DNA from: Helicobacteraceae bacterium
Lineage (GTDB): Bacteria > Campylobacterota > Campylobacteria > Campylobacterales > Sulfurimonadaceae
Reading direction: 5' to 3'
DNA: 11,305 nt
Assembly (NCBI GenBank): GCA_027081565.1
Contig: JALWKG010000310.1
Span: forward strand, 1-11,305
Positions 5,920-11,305 of this stretch are shown here, piece after piece. Numbering within the stretch: position 1 is the stretch's first letter; the number at the start of each line of letters is the position of its first letter. The notes under the pieces were generated by a model that made no database searches, was not told where the DNA came from, and saw only the letters and a program-made list of their open reading frames with translations. Position numbers and translations under genes: made by a program.

Positions 5920-6765
5920 ATGGCAATGAAAACATACAGACCGATAACTCCAAGTCGTCGTTTCTATACAAACATTGATAGCAGTGACATCACTGCTAAG
6001 CCAAGTGTACGTTCACTATTGAAGAAGCTTCCAACAACTGCTGGTCGTAACAACAATGGTCGTATCACTTCACGTCACAAGCAAGCTGGTGCTAAAAAGA
6101 TCTACCGTATCATCGATTTTAAGCGTAATAAGTTTGACATCCCTGGTACAGTAAGTACAGTTGAGTACGATCCGTACCGTAACTGTCGTATCTGTCTTGT
6201 TACTTATGCTGATGGTGAGAAGCGTTATATCCTTCAACCAATCGGTCTTAAAGTAGGTGACACTGTTCAATCTTCAGATGCTGGTCTTGACATCAAGCCT
6301 GGTAACACAATGAAGTTGAAGAACATCCCAGTGGGTACAATTATCCACAATCTTGAGCTTAAGCCAGGTAAGGGTGGACAACTTGTTCGTTCTGCCGGAA
6401 ACTCTGCTCAGATCATGGGTCGTGATGGTAAGTACGTTTCTGTACGTCTTCCATCTTCTGAGATGCGCCTTATCCTTGGCGAGTGTCTTGCAACTGTTGG
6501 TACTGTTGGAAACGAAGAGTTTTCTAACATCGTATGGGCAAAAGCAGGTCGTTCACGTCACCGTGGTATTCGTCCTCAGACTCGTGGTTCTGCGATGAAC
6601 CCTATCGATCACCCACACGGTGGTGGTGAAGGTAAAACAAACTCAGGTCGTCACCCGGTTACTCCATGGGGTAAACCGACTAAGGGTGCTAAGACTCGTC
6701 GTAAGAAATCTTCTGATAGATTGATTATTACACGTCGTAAACCAAATGCTAAAAGGGTAGGTTAA
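5920..6765 (+). CDS. rplB: 50S ribosomal protein L2 (uL2)
   Basis: The protein is 281 residues and among the most conserved ribosomal proteins, needed for subunit joining and for the peptidyl transferase centre. GRNNNGRITSRH (42-53) and the signature RGSAMNPIDHPHGGGEGK (222-239) are intact, including the histidine pair near the catalytic centre. The C-terminus (RRKPNAKRVG) is a few residues longer than many relatives. ATG 5920 follows the rplW stop by one base. The frame is open upstream to 5890 inside rplW, but those ten codons do not resemble the family N-terminus, whereas MAMKTYRPITPSRR does. A second ATG at 5926 is possible but less typical. Confidence 0.97.
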   Translation: MAMKTYRPITPSRRFYTNIDSSDITAKPSVRSLLKKLPTTAGRNNNGRITSRHKQAGAKKIYRIIDFKRNKFDIPGTVSTVEYDPYRNCRICLVTYADGEKRYILQPIGLKVGDTVQSSDAGLDIKPGNTMKLKNIPVGTIIHNLELKPGKGGQLVRSAGNSAQIMGRDGKYVSVRLPSSEMRLILGECLATVGTVGNEEFSNIVWAKAGRSRHRGIRPQTRGSAMNPIDHPHGGGEGKTNSGRHPVTPWGKPTKGAKTRRKKSSDRLIITRRKPNAKRVG

Positions 6766-6767
6766 TT

Positions 6768-7043
6768 ATGGCTCGTTCAGTAAAAAAAGGTCCATTCGTA
6801 GACGATCACTTGATGAAGAAGGTTCTTGTTGCTAAAGAAGAAGGTAACAAGAAGCCAATCAAAACTTGGTCACGTCGTTCAATGGTACTTCCAGAAATGA
6901 TCGGTTTGACACTTAATGTTCATAACGGTCGCCAATTTATCCCTGTATATATTACAGAGAACCACATTGGTTACAAGCTAGGCGAATTCGCACCAACACG
7001 TACATTTAAGGGCCACAAGGGCTCTGTACAGAAGAAGGTTTAA
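6768..7043 (+). CDS. rpsS: 30S ribosomal protein S19 (uS19)
   Basis: This 91-residue small-subunit head protein contacts S13 and the A-site finger. MARSVKKGPFVDDHL (1-15) is the standard N-terminus. The family signature runs from VHNGRQFIPVYI (51-62) through ENHIGYKLGEF (64-74), and the basic tail (TRTFKGHKG) binds 16S rRNA. It starts two bases after the rplB stop, with AGG-rich sequence upstream, and ends two bases before rplV. Confidence 0.98.
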   Translation: MARSVKKGPFVDDHLMKKVLVAKEEGNKKPIKTWSRRSMVLPEMIGLTLNVHNGRQFIPVYITENHIGYKLGEFAPTRTFKGHKGSVQKKV

Positions 7044-7045
7044 TC

Positions 7046-7363
7046 ATGGCAAGAGCACTATTAAAATTTATTCGTGTTTCACCGATCAAATCTCGTCTTG
7101 TTGCACGCGAAATCCAGGGTATGAATGCTGAAGAGGCTCTTGCAGCTTTAGAATTCACACCTAACAAAGCGGCTAAGATCATCTATAAGGTACTTGCATC
7201 TGCAGTAGCTAATAGCGGTCTTGAAGCTGAAGATTGTGTTGTTAAATCTTGTCGTGTTGACAATGGTCCGGTACTTAAGCGTTTCCGTCCACGTGCTCGT
7301 GGTATGGCCTCAGGTATTCGTAAACCAACAGCACACATCTTAGTAGAAGTAGAGGGCAAATAG
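7046..7363 (+). CDS. rplV: 50S ribosomal protein L22 (uL22)
   Basis: At 105 residues it is slightly shorter than the E. coli protein. The N-terminal domain begins ARALLKFIRVSPIKSRLVA, as usual for the family. The extended hairpin (about 78-93, KRFRPRARGMASGIRK) reaches into the exit tunnel opposite L4 and shows no deletion of the kind linked to macrolide resistance. AAGG lies seven bases before the start. The stop is one base from the rpsC start. Confidence 0.97.
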   Translation: MARALLKFIRVSPIKSRLVAREIQGMNAEEALAALEFTPNKAAKIIYKVLASAVANSGLEAEDCVVKSCRVDNGPVLKRFRPRARGMASGIRKPTAHILVEVEGK

Positions 7364-7364
7364 A

Positions 7365-8066
7365 ATGGGTCATAAAGTTAATCCTATTGGTCTTCGTCTA
7401 GGCATCAACCGTAACTGGGAATCTCGTTGGTATCCATCGTTTGACACAGCTGCGGCTAACCTTGGTGAAGATTACAAAATCCGTACTTTCTTAAAGAAAG
7501 AACTTTACTATGCTGGTGTTGCTAACATCATCATTGAGCGTACTGCGAAGCGTCTACGTGTTACTATCGTAGCTGCACGTCCTGGTATCATCATTGGTAA
7601 AAAAGGTGCTGACATCGAGAAGTTGAAGACAAATCTTCAAAAGCTTATCGGTAAGAGCATTGCTGTAAACATCAAAGAAGAGAAAAAAGCTAACACTTCT
7701 GCACAACTTGTTGCAGAAAATGTAGCTACACAACTTGAGCGTCGTATCGCTTTCCGTCGTGCTATGAAGAAAGTTATGCAAAATGCAGAACGTTCTGGCG
7801 CTAAGGGAATCAAAGTCGCTGTTGCTGGTCGTCTTGGTGGTGCTGAAATGGCACGTACTGAGTGGTACCTAGAAGGTCGTGTGCCTCTTCATACACTTCG
7901 TGCAAAGATCGATTACGGTTTTGCTGAAGCTAACACTACTTACGGAATCATTGGTATTAAAGTATGGATCTTTAAAGGTGAAGTACTTACTAAGGGTGTT
8001 CCTGCAGAAGTAGAAGAAAAATCTGAGAAGCGTGAGCGTCGTCCTCGTGCTAGAAAGGCTGATTAA
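7365..8066 (+). CDS. rpsC: 30S ribosomal protein S3 (uS3)
   Basis: The protein is 233 residues with the type-II KH domain in the first half (GKKG loop at 78-81) and the conserved C-terminal domain up to about 210. It forms part of the mRNA entry channel. FRRAMKKV (130-137) supplies the arginines and lysine at 131, 132 and 135 that in E. coli S3 are linked to mRNA helicase activity. The last 25 residues are a charged, probably disordered tail rich in Glu, Lys and Arg, variable across bacteria. It is one base from rplV and two from rplP. Confidence 0.98.
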   Translation: MGHKVNPIGLRLGINRNWESRWYPSFDTAAANLGEDYKIRTFLKKELYYAGVANIIIERTAKRLRVTIVAARPGIIIGKKGADIEKLKTNLQKLIGKSIAVNIKEEKKANTSAQLVAENVATQLERRIAFRRAMKKVMQNAERSGAKGIKVAVAGRLGGAEMARTEWYLEGRVPLHTLRAKIDYGFAEANTTYGIIGIKVWIFKGEVLTKGVPAEVEEKSEKRERRPRARKAD

Positions 8067-8068
8067 TC

Positions 8069-8494
8069 ATGTTAATGCCTAAAAGAACTAAATACCGTAA
8101 GGTAATGAAGGGACGTAACCGTGGTTACGCTCGTTCTGGTTATAAATTAGCGTTTGGTGACATCGCATTTAAAGCTGTAGAAGCTGGTCGTATTAACTCA
8201 CGTCAGATTGAAGCGGCTCGTATTACTGCAACACGTCACATTAAACGTCAAGGTAAGATCTGGATTCGTGTATTCCCAGCTAAGCCACTAACTGCCAAGC
8301 CTCTTGAAACTCGTATGGGTAAGGGTAAAGGTCCAGTTGATCAGTGGGTTATGAATATTAAGCCAGGTCGTATTATCTTTGAAATGGGTGGTGTACCTGA
8401 AGAAGTAGCGCGTGAAGCGTTGACTCTTGCAATACACAAACTTCCATTCAAATGTAAAATCATTACTGCGGAGATGAACAATGAACTATTCTGA
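8069..8494 (+). CDS. rplP: 50S ribosomal protein L16 (uL16)
   Basis: This 141-residue large-subunit protein helps position A-site tRNA. MLMPKRTKYRKVMKGRNRG (1-19) is the common bacterial start, which supports the first of two in-frame ATG codons. QIEAARI (46-52), RQGKIWIRVFP (60-70) and TRMGKGKGP (81-89) are signature blocks; Arg82 lines up with the arginine hydroxylated in E. coli L16. The last 14 bases, including the TGA, overlap the start of rpmC, the largest overlap in the operon. Confidence 0.97.
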   Translation: MLMPKRTKYRKVMKGRNRGYARSGYKLAFGDIAFKAVEAGRINSRQIEAARITATRHIKRQGKIWIRVFPAKPLTAKPLETRMGKGKGPVDQWVMNIKPGRIIFEMGGVPEEVAREALTLAIHKLPFKCKIITAEMNNELF

Positions 8495-8666
8495 TTTAGC
8501 AGCTAAAAATGCAACTGAATTACAAGCAATGATCAAAGAGAAGAAAACTGAACTTTTCACTCTAAAGATCAAACAAAAAATGATGCAATTGACTAACACT
8601 AGCGAACTTCGCGTTGTTAAAAAAGATATTGCTCGTATTAACACTGCTCTTGCAGCAGTGAAGTAG
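8481..8666 (+). CDS. rpmC: 50S ribosomal protein L29 (uL29)
   Basis: A 61-residue, all-helical large-subunit protein near the tunnel exit beside L23. ELQAMIKEKKTELFTLKIK and the second helix (SELRVVKKDIARINTAL) fit the two-helix hairpin of the family. It begins inside rplP, 14 bases before that gene's stop. GGAG (8470-8473) lies seven bases upstream, so it has its own binding site as well as likely coupling. Confidence 0.95.
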   Translation: MNYSDLAAKNATELQAMIKEKKTELFTLKIKQKMMQLTNTSELRVVKKDIARINTALAAVK

Positions 8667-8676
8667 GGAGAGCACT

Positions 8677-8916
8677 ATGAGTCAACGTGAAATTCAAGGT
8701 GAAGTAGTCAAGATCTCTGGAGACAAAACAGCTTCTGTTTTGGTAGAGCGTCGTGTTATGCACCCTCGTTACCACAAAGTTGTTAAGCGTTTTAAAAAGT
8801 ATCTTATCCATGATGAGAACAACACTCTTAAAGTTGGTGACAAAGTCATCGCTGTTGAGTGTCGTCCACTTTCTAAGACGAAGTCTTTCAGACTTAAAAC
8901 AGTAGTAGGAGCTTAG
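8677..8916 (+). CDS. rpsQ: 30S ribosomal protein S17 (uS17)
   Basis: The 79-residue protein is an OB-fold small-subunit component that binds 16S rRNA early in assembly. REIQGEVVKISGDKTASVLVE is the typical first strand pair, and GDKVIAVECRPLSKTKSF (54-71) is the family signature. The ten-base gap after rpmC contains GGGAG six bases before ATG, overlapping the preceding stop. One base separates it from rplN. Confidence 0.97.
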   Translation: MSQREIQGEVVKISGDKTASVLVERRVMHPRYHKVVKRFKKYLIHDENNTLKVGDKVIAVECRPLSKTKSFRLKTVVGA

Positions 8917-8917
8917 T

Positions 8918-9286
8918 ATGATCCAAGGTTTTACTCGTTTAAAAGTAGCTGATAACACAGGTGCAAAAGAGATCATGTGTATCAAGGTTCTTGGTGGCTC
9001 TAAGCGTCGCTATGCATCTGTTGGTGATGTGATTGTTGCTTCTGTAAAGAAAGCGATTCCAACTGGAAAAGTTAAAAAAGGTCAAGTAATCAAGGCCGTT
9101 GTTGTACGTACTAAAAAAGAAGTACAACGTGAAAATGGTTCACTGATCCGTTTTGACGACAACGCTGCTGTTATTCTTGACGCTAAAAAAGAGCCTATTG
9201 GTACTCGTATTTTTGGTCCTGTAGCACGTGAAGTACGTTATTCAGGTTTCATGAAGATCGTATCTCTAGCTCCGGAGGTTGTTTAA
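8918..9286 (+). CDS. rplN: 50S ribosomal protein L14 (uL14)
   Basis: At 122 residues it has exactly the common bacterial length. L14 lies at the subunit interface, contributes to bridge contacts and is the docking site for the silencing factor RsfS. MIQGFTRLKVADNTGAKE is the standard N-terminus, GQVIKAVVVRTKKEV (55-69) the signature, and GTRIFGPVARE (95-105) the conserved C-terminal block. AGGAG lies six bases before the start, inside the rpsQ end. Confidence 0.98.
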   Translation: MIQGFTRLKVADNTGAKEIMCIKVLGGSKRRYASVGDVIVASVKKAIPTGKVKKGQVIKAVVVRTKKEVQRENGSLIRFDDNAAVILDAKKEPIGTRIFGPVAREVRYSGFMKIVSLAPEVV

Positions 9287-9288
9287 TT

Positions 9289-9519
9289 ATGGCAAAGTTT
9301 AATTTCAAAAAGGGTGATACAGTAGAGATCCTTGCTGGTGACGATAAAGGCACTAAAGCAGCGGTACTTGCAGTATTTCCAAAAAAAGGTCAGGTAATTG
9401 TTGAGGGATGTAAAATCGCTAAGAAGACAGTTAAACCTACTGAAGAGAATCCAAAGGGCGGCTTTTTAAATAAAGAGATGCCTATTAATGTTTCTAACGT
9501 TCGTAAAGTGGAGGCGTAA
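9289..9519 (+). CDS. rplX: 50S ribosomal protein L24 (uL24)
   Basis: This early-assembly protein is only 76 residues, well short of the roughly 104 in E. coli but in line with what is usual for Campylobacterota. The KOW motif covers KKGDTVEILAGDDKGTKAAVLAVFP in outline (7-31). The usual basic patch follows (KIAKKTVKP). It is intact rather than truncated: stop and start sit at normal distances from its neighbours (two and three bases), and GGAGG lies ten bases before ATG. Confidence 0.95.
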   Translation: MAKFNFKKGDTVEILAGDDKGTKAAVLAVFPKKGQVIVEGCKIAKKTVKPTEENPKGGFLNKEMPINVSNVRKVEA

Positions 9520-9522
9520 TTC

Positions 9523-10074
9523 ATGGCACGTTTAAAAGAAAAGTATCTAGCACTTAAGCCACAGCTTCAAGAAGAGCTTGGCATTAAAAATGTTATGGAT
9601 ATTCCAAAAATTGAAAAGATCAATATCTCTGTAGGTACTGGTTTTGCGATGAAAGATAACAAGCTTATCCAAAACATCCAAGACACTATCTCAGCGATCG
9701 CTGGTCAGCATGCATCTGTTGTTATCTCTAACAAATCAGTTGCAGGTTTCAAGGTTCGTGAAGGTATGCCAGTTGGTGTTCGTGTAACACTTCGTGGTGC
9801 TAAGATGTACGAATTCCTTGACCGTCTAGTAGCTATTGCACTTCCTCGTATGAAAGACTTCCGTGGTGTTCCACGTAATGGTTTCGACGGTCGTGGTAAC
9901 TACAACTTCGGTCTTACTGAGCAGTTGATCTTCCCTGAAGTTGATTATGATTCAATCATGCAAATTCACGGTATGAATATTACTGTTGTAACGTCTACTA
10001 CTAGCGACAAAGAGGGCTTGGCTCTTTTAACTGCTATGGGTATGCCGTTCACTAAGGAGCGCAACAATGGCTAA
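9523..10074 (+). CDS. rplE: 50S ribosomal protein L5 (uL5)
   Basis: The 183-residue protein binds 5S rRNA and forms the central protuberance, contacting P-site tRNA and S13. The conserved block PKIEKINISVGTG (28-40) and the region LPRMKDFRGVP (107-117) with FDGRGNYNFGLTEQLIFPEV (121-140) are intact. GGAGG precedes the ATG by eight bases. The last eight bases overlap the rpsN start. In E. coli the equivalent region of the transcript is the S8 target for repression of the spc genes; nothing here directly shows that site. Confidence 0.97.
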   Translation: MARLKEKYLALKPQLQEELGIKNVMDIPKIEKINISVGTGFAMKDNKLIQNIQDTISAIAGQHASVVISNKSVAGFKVREGMPVGVRVTLRGAKMYEFLDRLVAIALPRMKDFRGVPRNGFDGRGNYNFGLTEQLIFPEVDYDSIMQIHGMNITVVTSTTSDKEGLALLTAMGMPFTKERNNG

Positions 10075-10252
10075 AAAATCAATGATCGCTAAAGCGAAAC
10101 GCACACCAAAATTTGCAGTTCGCGCTTACACTCGTTGTCAGATCTGTGGTCGTCCACACTCTGTTCTTCGTGACTTCGGAATTTGTCGTATCTGTTTCAG
10201 AAAAATGGCAAATGAAGGTCTAATCCCAGGTGTTAGAAAGTCGAGCTGGTAA
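10067..10252 (+). CDS. rpsN: 30S ribosomal protein S14, zinc-binding type (uS14)
   Basis: At 61 residues this is the short, zinc-ribbon form of S14, as opposed to the 101-residue cysteine-free form. Cys24, Cys27, Cys40 and Cys43 make two CxxC pairs. RDFGICRICFRKMANEG (35-51) is the core signature, and the C-terminus ends in the usual SSW. AAGGAG is seven bases upstream and the start lies within the end of rplE. It is followed by an exceptional 137-base gap before rpsH. Confidence 0.97.
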   Translation: MAKKSMIAKAKRTPKFAVRAYTRCQICGRPHSVLRDFGICRICFRKMANEGLIPGVRKSSW

Positions 10253-10389
10253 TCAACGGAGGATGAGCAAAAGCCCATCCACCTACGTTAACACTGGGTT
10301 TGACTAAGCGTCAGGCTCGGAGTTGACACTCCAGAACGAAACTCCTAACAAAAGCAAGTGTTTACACTTAGCAATAAAAAGGAAATATA
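10253..10389 (+). promoter_or_regulatory. Structured 137-base gap between rpsN and rpsH, possible cis-acting RNA
   Basis: All other junctions in this operon are between -14 and +10 bases, so this gap stands alone. Hairpins in order: GGATGAGC/GCCCATCC with an AAAA loop and one mismatch (10261-10280); a weak TGAC/GTCA stem (10301-10313); GGAGT/ACTCC around TGAC (10319-10332); and GC-AAGTG/CACTT-A-GC with one bulged A (10354-10372), ending just before the rpsH ribosome binding site. GGAGTT (10319-10324) can instead pair with AACTCC (10340-10345), excluding the third hairpin. No tRNA or known riboswitch was recognised. It could be a protein- or ligand-sensing leader, an RNA processing site or an inserted repeat. 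Confidence 0.5.
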
Positions 10390-10785
10390 ATGGTAAATGA
10401 TTTAATTTCAGACTCATTAACTCGTATCCGTAATGCTGCAATGCGTCGTCTTGACGTTGCAACACTTCTTCACTCTAAGAGTGTTGAAGCTATGGTAGGA
10501 ATTTTAGCTGACAAAGGTTACGTTGAGTCTTTCAACGTAATCGAAAATGGTACTAAAAAAAGCATCAACGTAGTGTTGAAGTATGATGAAAACGGTAAAA
10601 CTGTTATCAATGAGATGAAACGTGTTTCTAAGCCAGGTCGTCGTGTTTACAAGCCGGCAGCTGACATCAAGCGTTTCAAAAATGGTTACGGAACTATTAT
10701 TGTTTCAACATCTAAAGGCGTTCTTCCTAACGATAAAGCTTTCGAGCTTGGTATCGGTGGCGAAGTAATGGCTACGATCTGGTAA
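10390..10785 (+). CDS. rpsH: 30S ribosomal protein S8 (uS8)
   Basis: The 131-residue protein is a primary 16S rRNA binder in the small-subunit body and, in E. coli, the repressor of the spc operon. NDLISDSLTRIRNA (3-16) is the family N-terminus, and GTIIVSTSKGVLPNDKA (101-117) with GIGGEVMATIW (121-131) is the RNA-binding C-terminal signature. AAGGA (10379-10383) is six bases before the start. The long structured leader directly upstream is unique within this operon, making S8 an obvious candidate for regulation at this point. Confidence 0.97.
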   Translation: MVNDLISDSLTRIRNAAMRRLDVATLLHSKSVEAMVGILADKGYVESFNVIENGTKKSINVVLKYDENGKTVINEMKRVSKPGRRVYKPAADIKRFKNGYGTIIVSTSKGVLPNDKAFELGIGGEVMATIW

Positions 10786-10794
10786 GGGGATAAT

Positions 10795-11305
10795 ATGTCA
10801 CGTATTGGAAAAAATCCTGTTGTAGTACCAGCTGAGATCAAAGTAAGTGTTGATGGCGCTATCGTTACTTTTGTAAAAGGTAAAGATACACGTACACTAG
10901 ACACTATGGGAAATGTTGTTGTTGAGCTTGACGGTCAGACACTAACATTCAAAAACAAGTCAGATTCACGTGAAGATCGTGCATTCTGGGGAACATACCG
11001 CGCACTTTCTGCGAACATCGTTAAAGGTCTTACAGTTGGTTTTTCTAAGCAACTAGAGATCAACGGTGTTGGTTACCGTGCTGCTGTTAAAGGAAAGGTT
11101 CTTAACCTTCAACTTGGACACTCTCACGATATCAACTACGATATCAAAGAGGGTCTTGAGATGAGCGTAGAGAAAAACGTGATCACTATCAAAGGTAACG
11201 ACAACCAAATGGTTGGACAAGCTGCTGCTGAGATCCGTTCTTTCCGTCCACCAGAGCCTTACAAAGGTAAAGGTGTGAAGTACATGGATGAGCATATCGT
11301 GCGTA
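10795..11305 (+). CDS. rplF: 50S ribosomal protein L6 (uL6), last few residues beyond the window
   Basis: 170 codons are visible before the right edge; bacterial L6 is about 178 residues, so only the basic tail is missing. SRIGKNPVVVP (2-12) is the standard N-terminus, and the two tandem L6 repeats span roughly 11-80 and 90-160. The signature PEPYKGKGVKY (153-163) is complete. L6 binds near the sarcin-ricin loop and the GTPase centre. GGGGA (10786-10790) lies four bases before ATG, right after the rpsH stop. rplR would be expected next. Confidence 0.97.
   Translation, partial: MSRIGKNPVVVPAEIKVSVDGAIVTFVKGKDTRTLDTMGNVVVELDGQTLTFKNKSDSREDRAFWGTYRALSANIVKGLTVGFSKQLEINGVGYRAAVKGKVLNLQLGHSHDINYDIKEGLEMSVEKNVITIKGNDNQMVGQAAAEIRSFRPPEPYKGKGVKYMDEHIVR

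Noticed and set aside
9289..9519. L24 appearing truncated (76 residues against about 104 in E. coli)
   Set aside because: The gene has normal spacing to both neighbours and a good binding site, and short L24 is usual in Campylobacterota.
10263..10307. 14-codon reading frame starting at ATG 10263 directly after GGAGG in the rpsN-rpsH gap
   Set aside because: The GGAGG abuts the ATG with no spacer, so initiation would be inefficient, and the frame overlaps the first hairpin. A leader peptide cannot be ruled out but is not supported.
10324..10352. Possible internal promoter: TTGACA (10324-10329) in the rpsN-rpsH gap
   Set aside because: The -35 hexamer is perfect, but the sequence 17 bases later (TAACAA) is a poor -10 and TTGACA lies within a hairpin, so the match is probably incidental.

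Overview
The window looks chromosomal and comes from a member of the Campylobacterota (Epsilonproteobacteria), most likely Sulfurovum- or Sulfurimonas-like. The ribosomal protein sequences point there: L2, L3, L4, a short 76-residue L24 and a zinc-type 61-residue S14. Other signs are the AT-rich intergenic DNA and the presence of both a GGDEF/EAL protein and a DUF4143-type ATPase. The genus is an inference from remembered family sequences, not from a search.

The left third (1-3142, minus strand) carries two accessory genes. The first runs off the left edge: a membrane-anchored cyclic-di-GMP protein with six predicted membrane helices, then PAS, GGDEF and EAL domains (628 codons visible). Upstream of it lies a 375-residue ATPase of the AAA_14/DUF4143 type. 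Its longest open frame begins inside a dispersed palindromic repeat, and a start 48 bases further in, with a good ribosome binding site, is more likely real.

The middle (3143-4126) has no convincing gene. Two inverted copies of an ATTCCT...AGGAAT palindromic repeat (3161-3192 and 3816-3876) bracket about 620 bases rich in perfect inverted repeats. One of these is a nested structure at 3364-3427. After the second copy comes an AT-rich upstream region with a consensus-like sigma-70 promoter (TTGAAC, 17 bases, TACAAT; 4042-4070) and a possible second one just upstream (TATAAT at 4009-4014).

The right two thirds (4127-11305, plus strand) are the fused S10-spc ribosomal protein operon: rpsJ-rplC-rplD-rplW-rplB-rpsS-rplV-rpsC-rplP-rpmC-rpsQ-rplN-rplX-rplE-rpsN-rpsH-rplF. 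The last gene is cut by the window edge about eight residues short of its end. The genes encode components of both subunits, are very tightly packed (gaps from -14 to +10 bases) and are probably co-transcribed and translationally coupled.

The one break in that packing is a 137-base gap between rpsN and rpsH (10253-10389). It holds several hairpins in a row, two of which compete for the same 5' arm, and is the best candidate here for an undescribed cis-acting RNA. The second candidate is the inverted-repeat-bounded hairpin cluster at 3161-3876. Neither can be confirmed without comparing other genomes.
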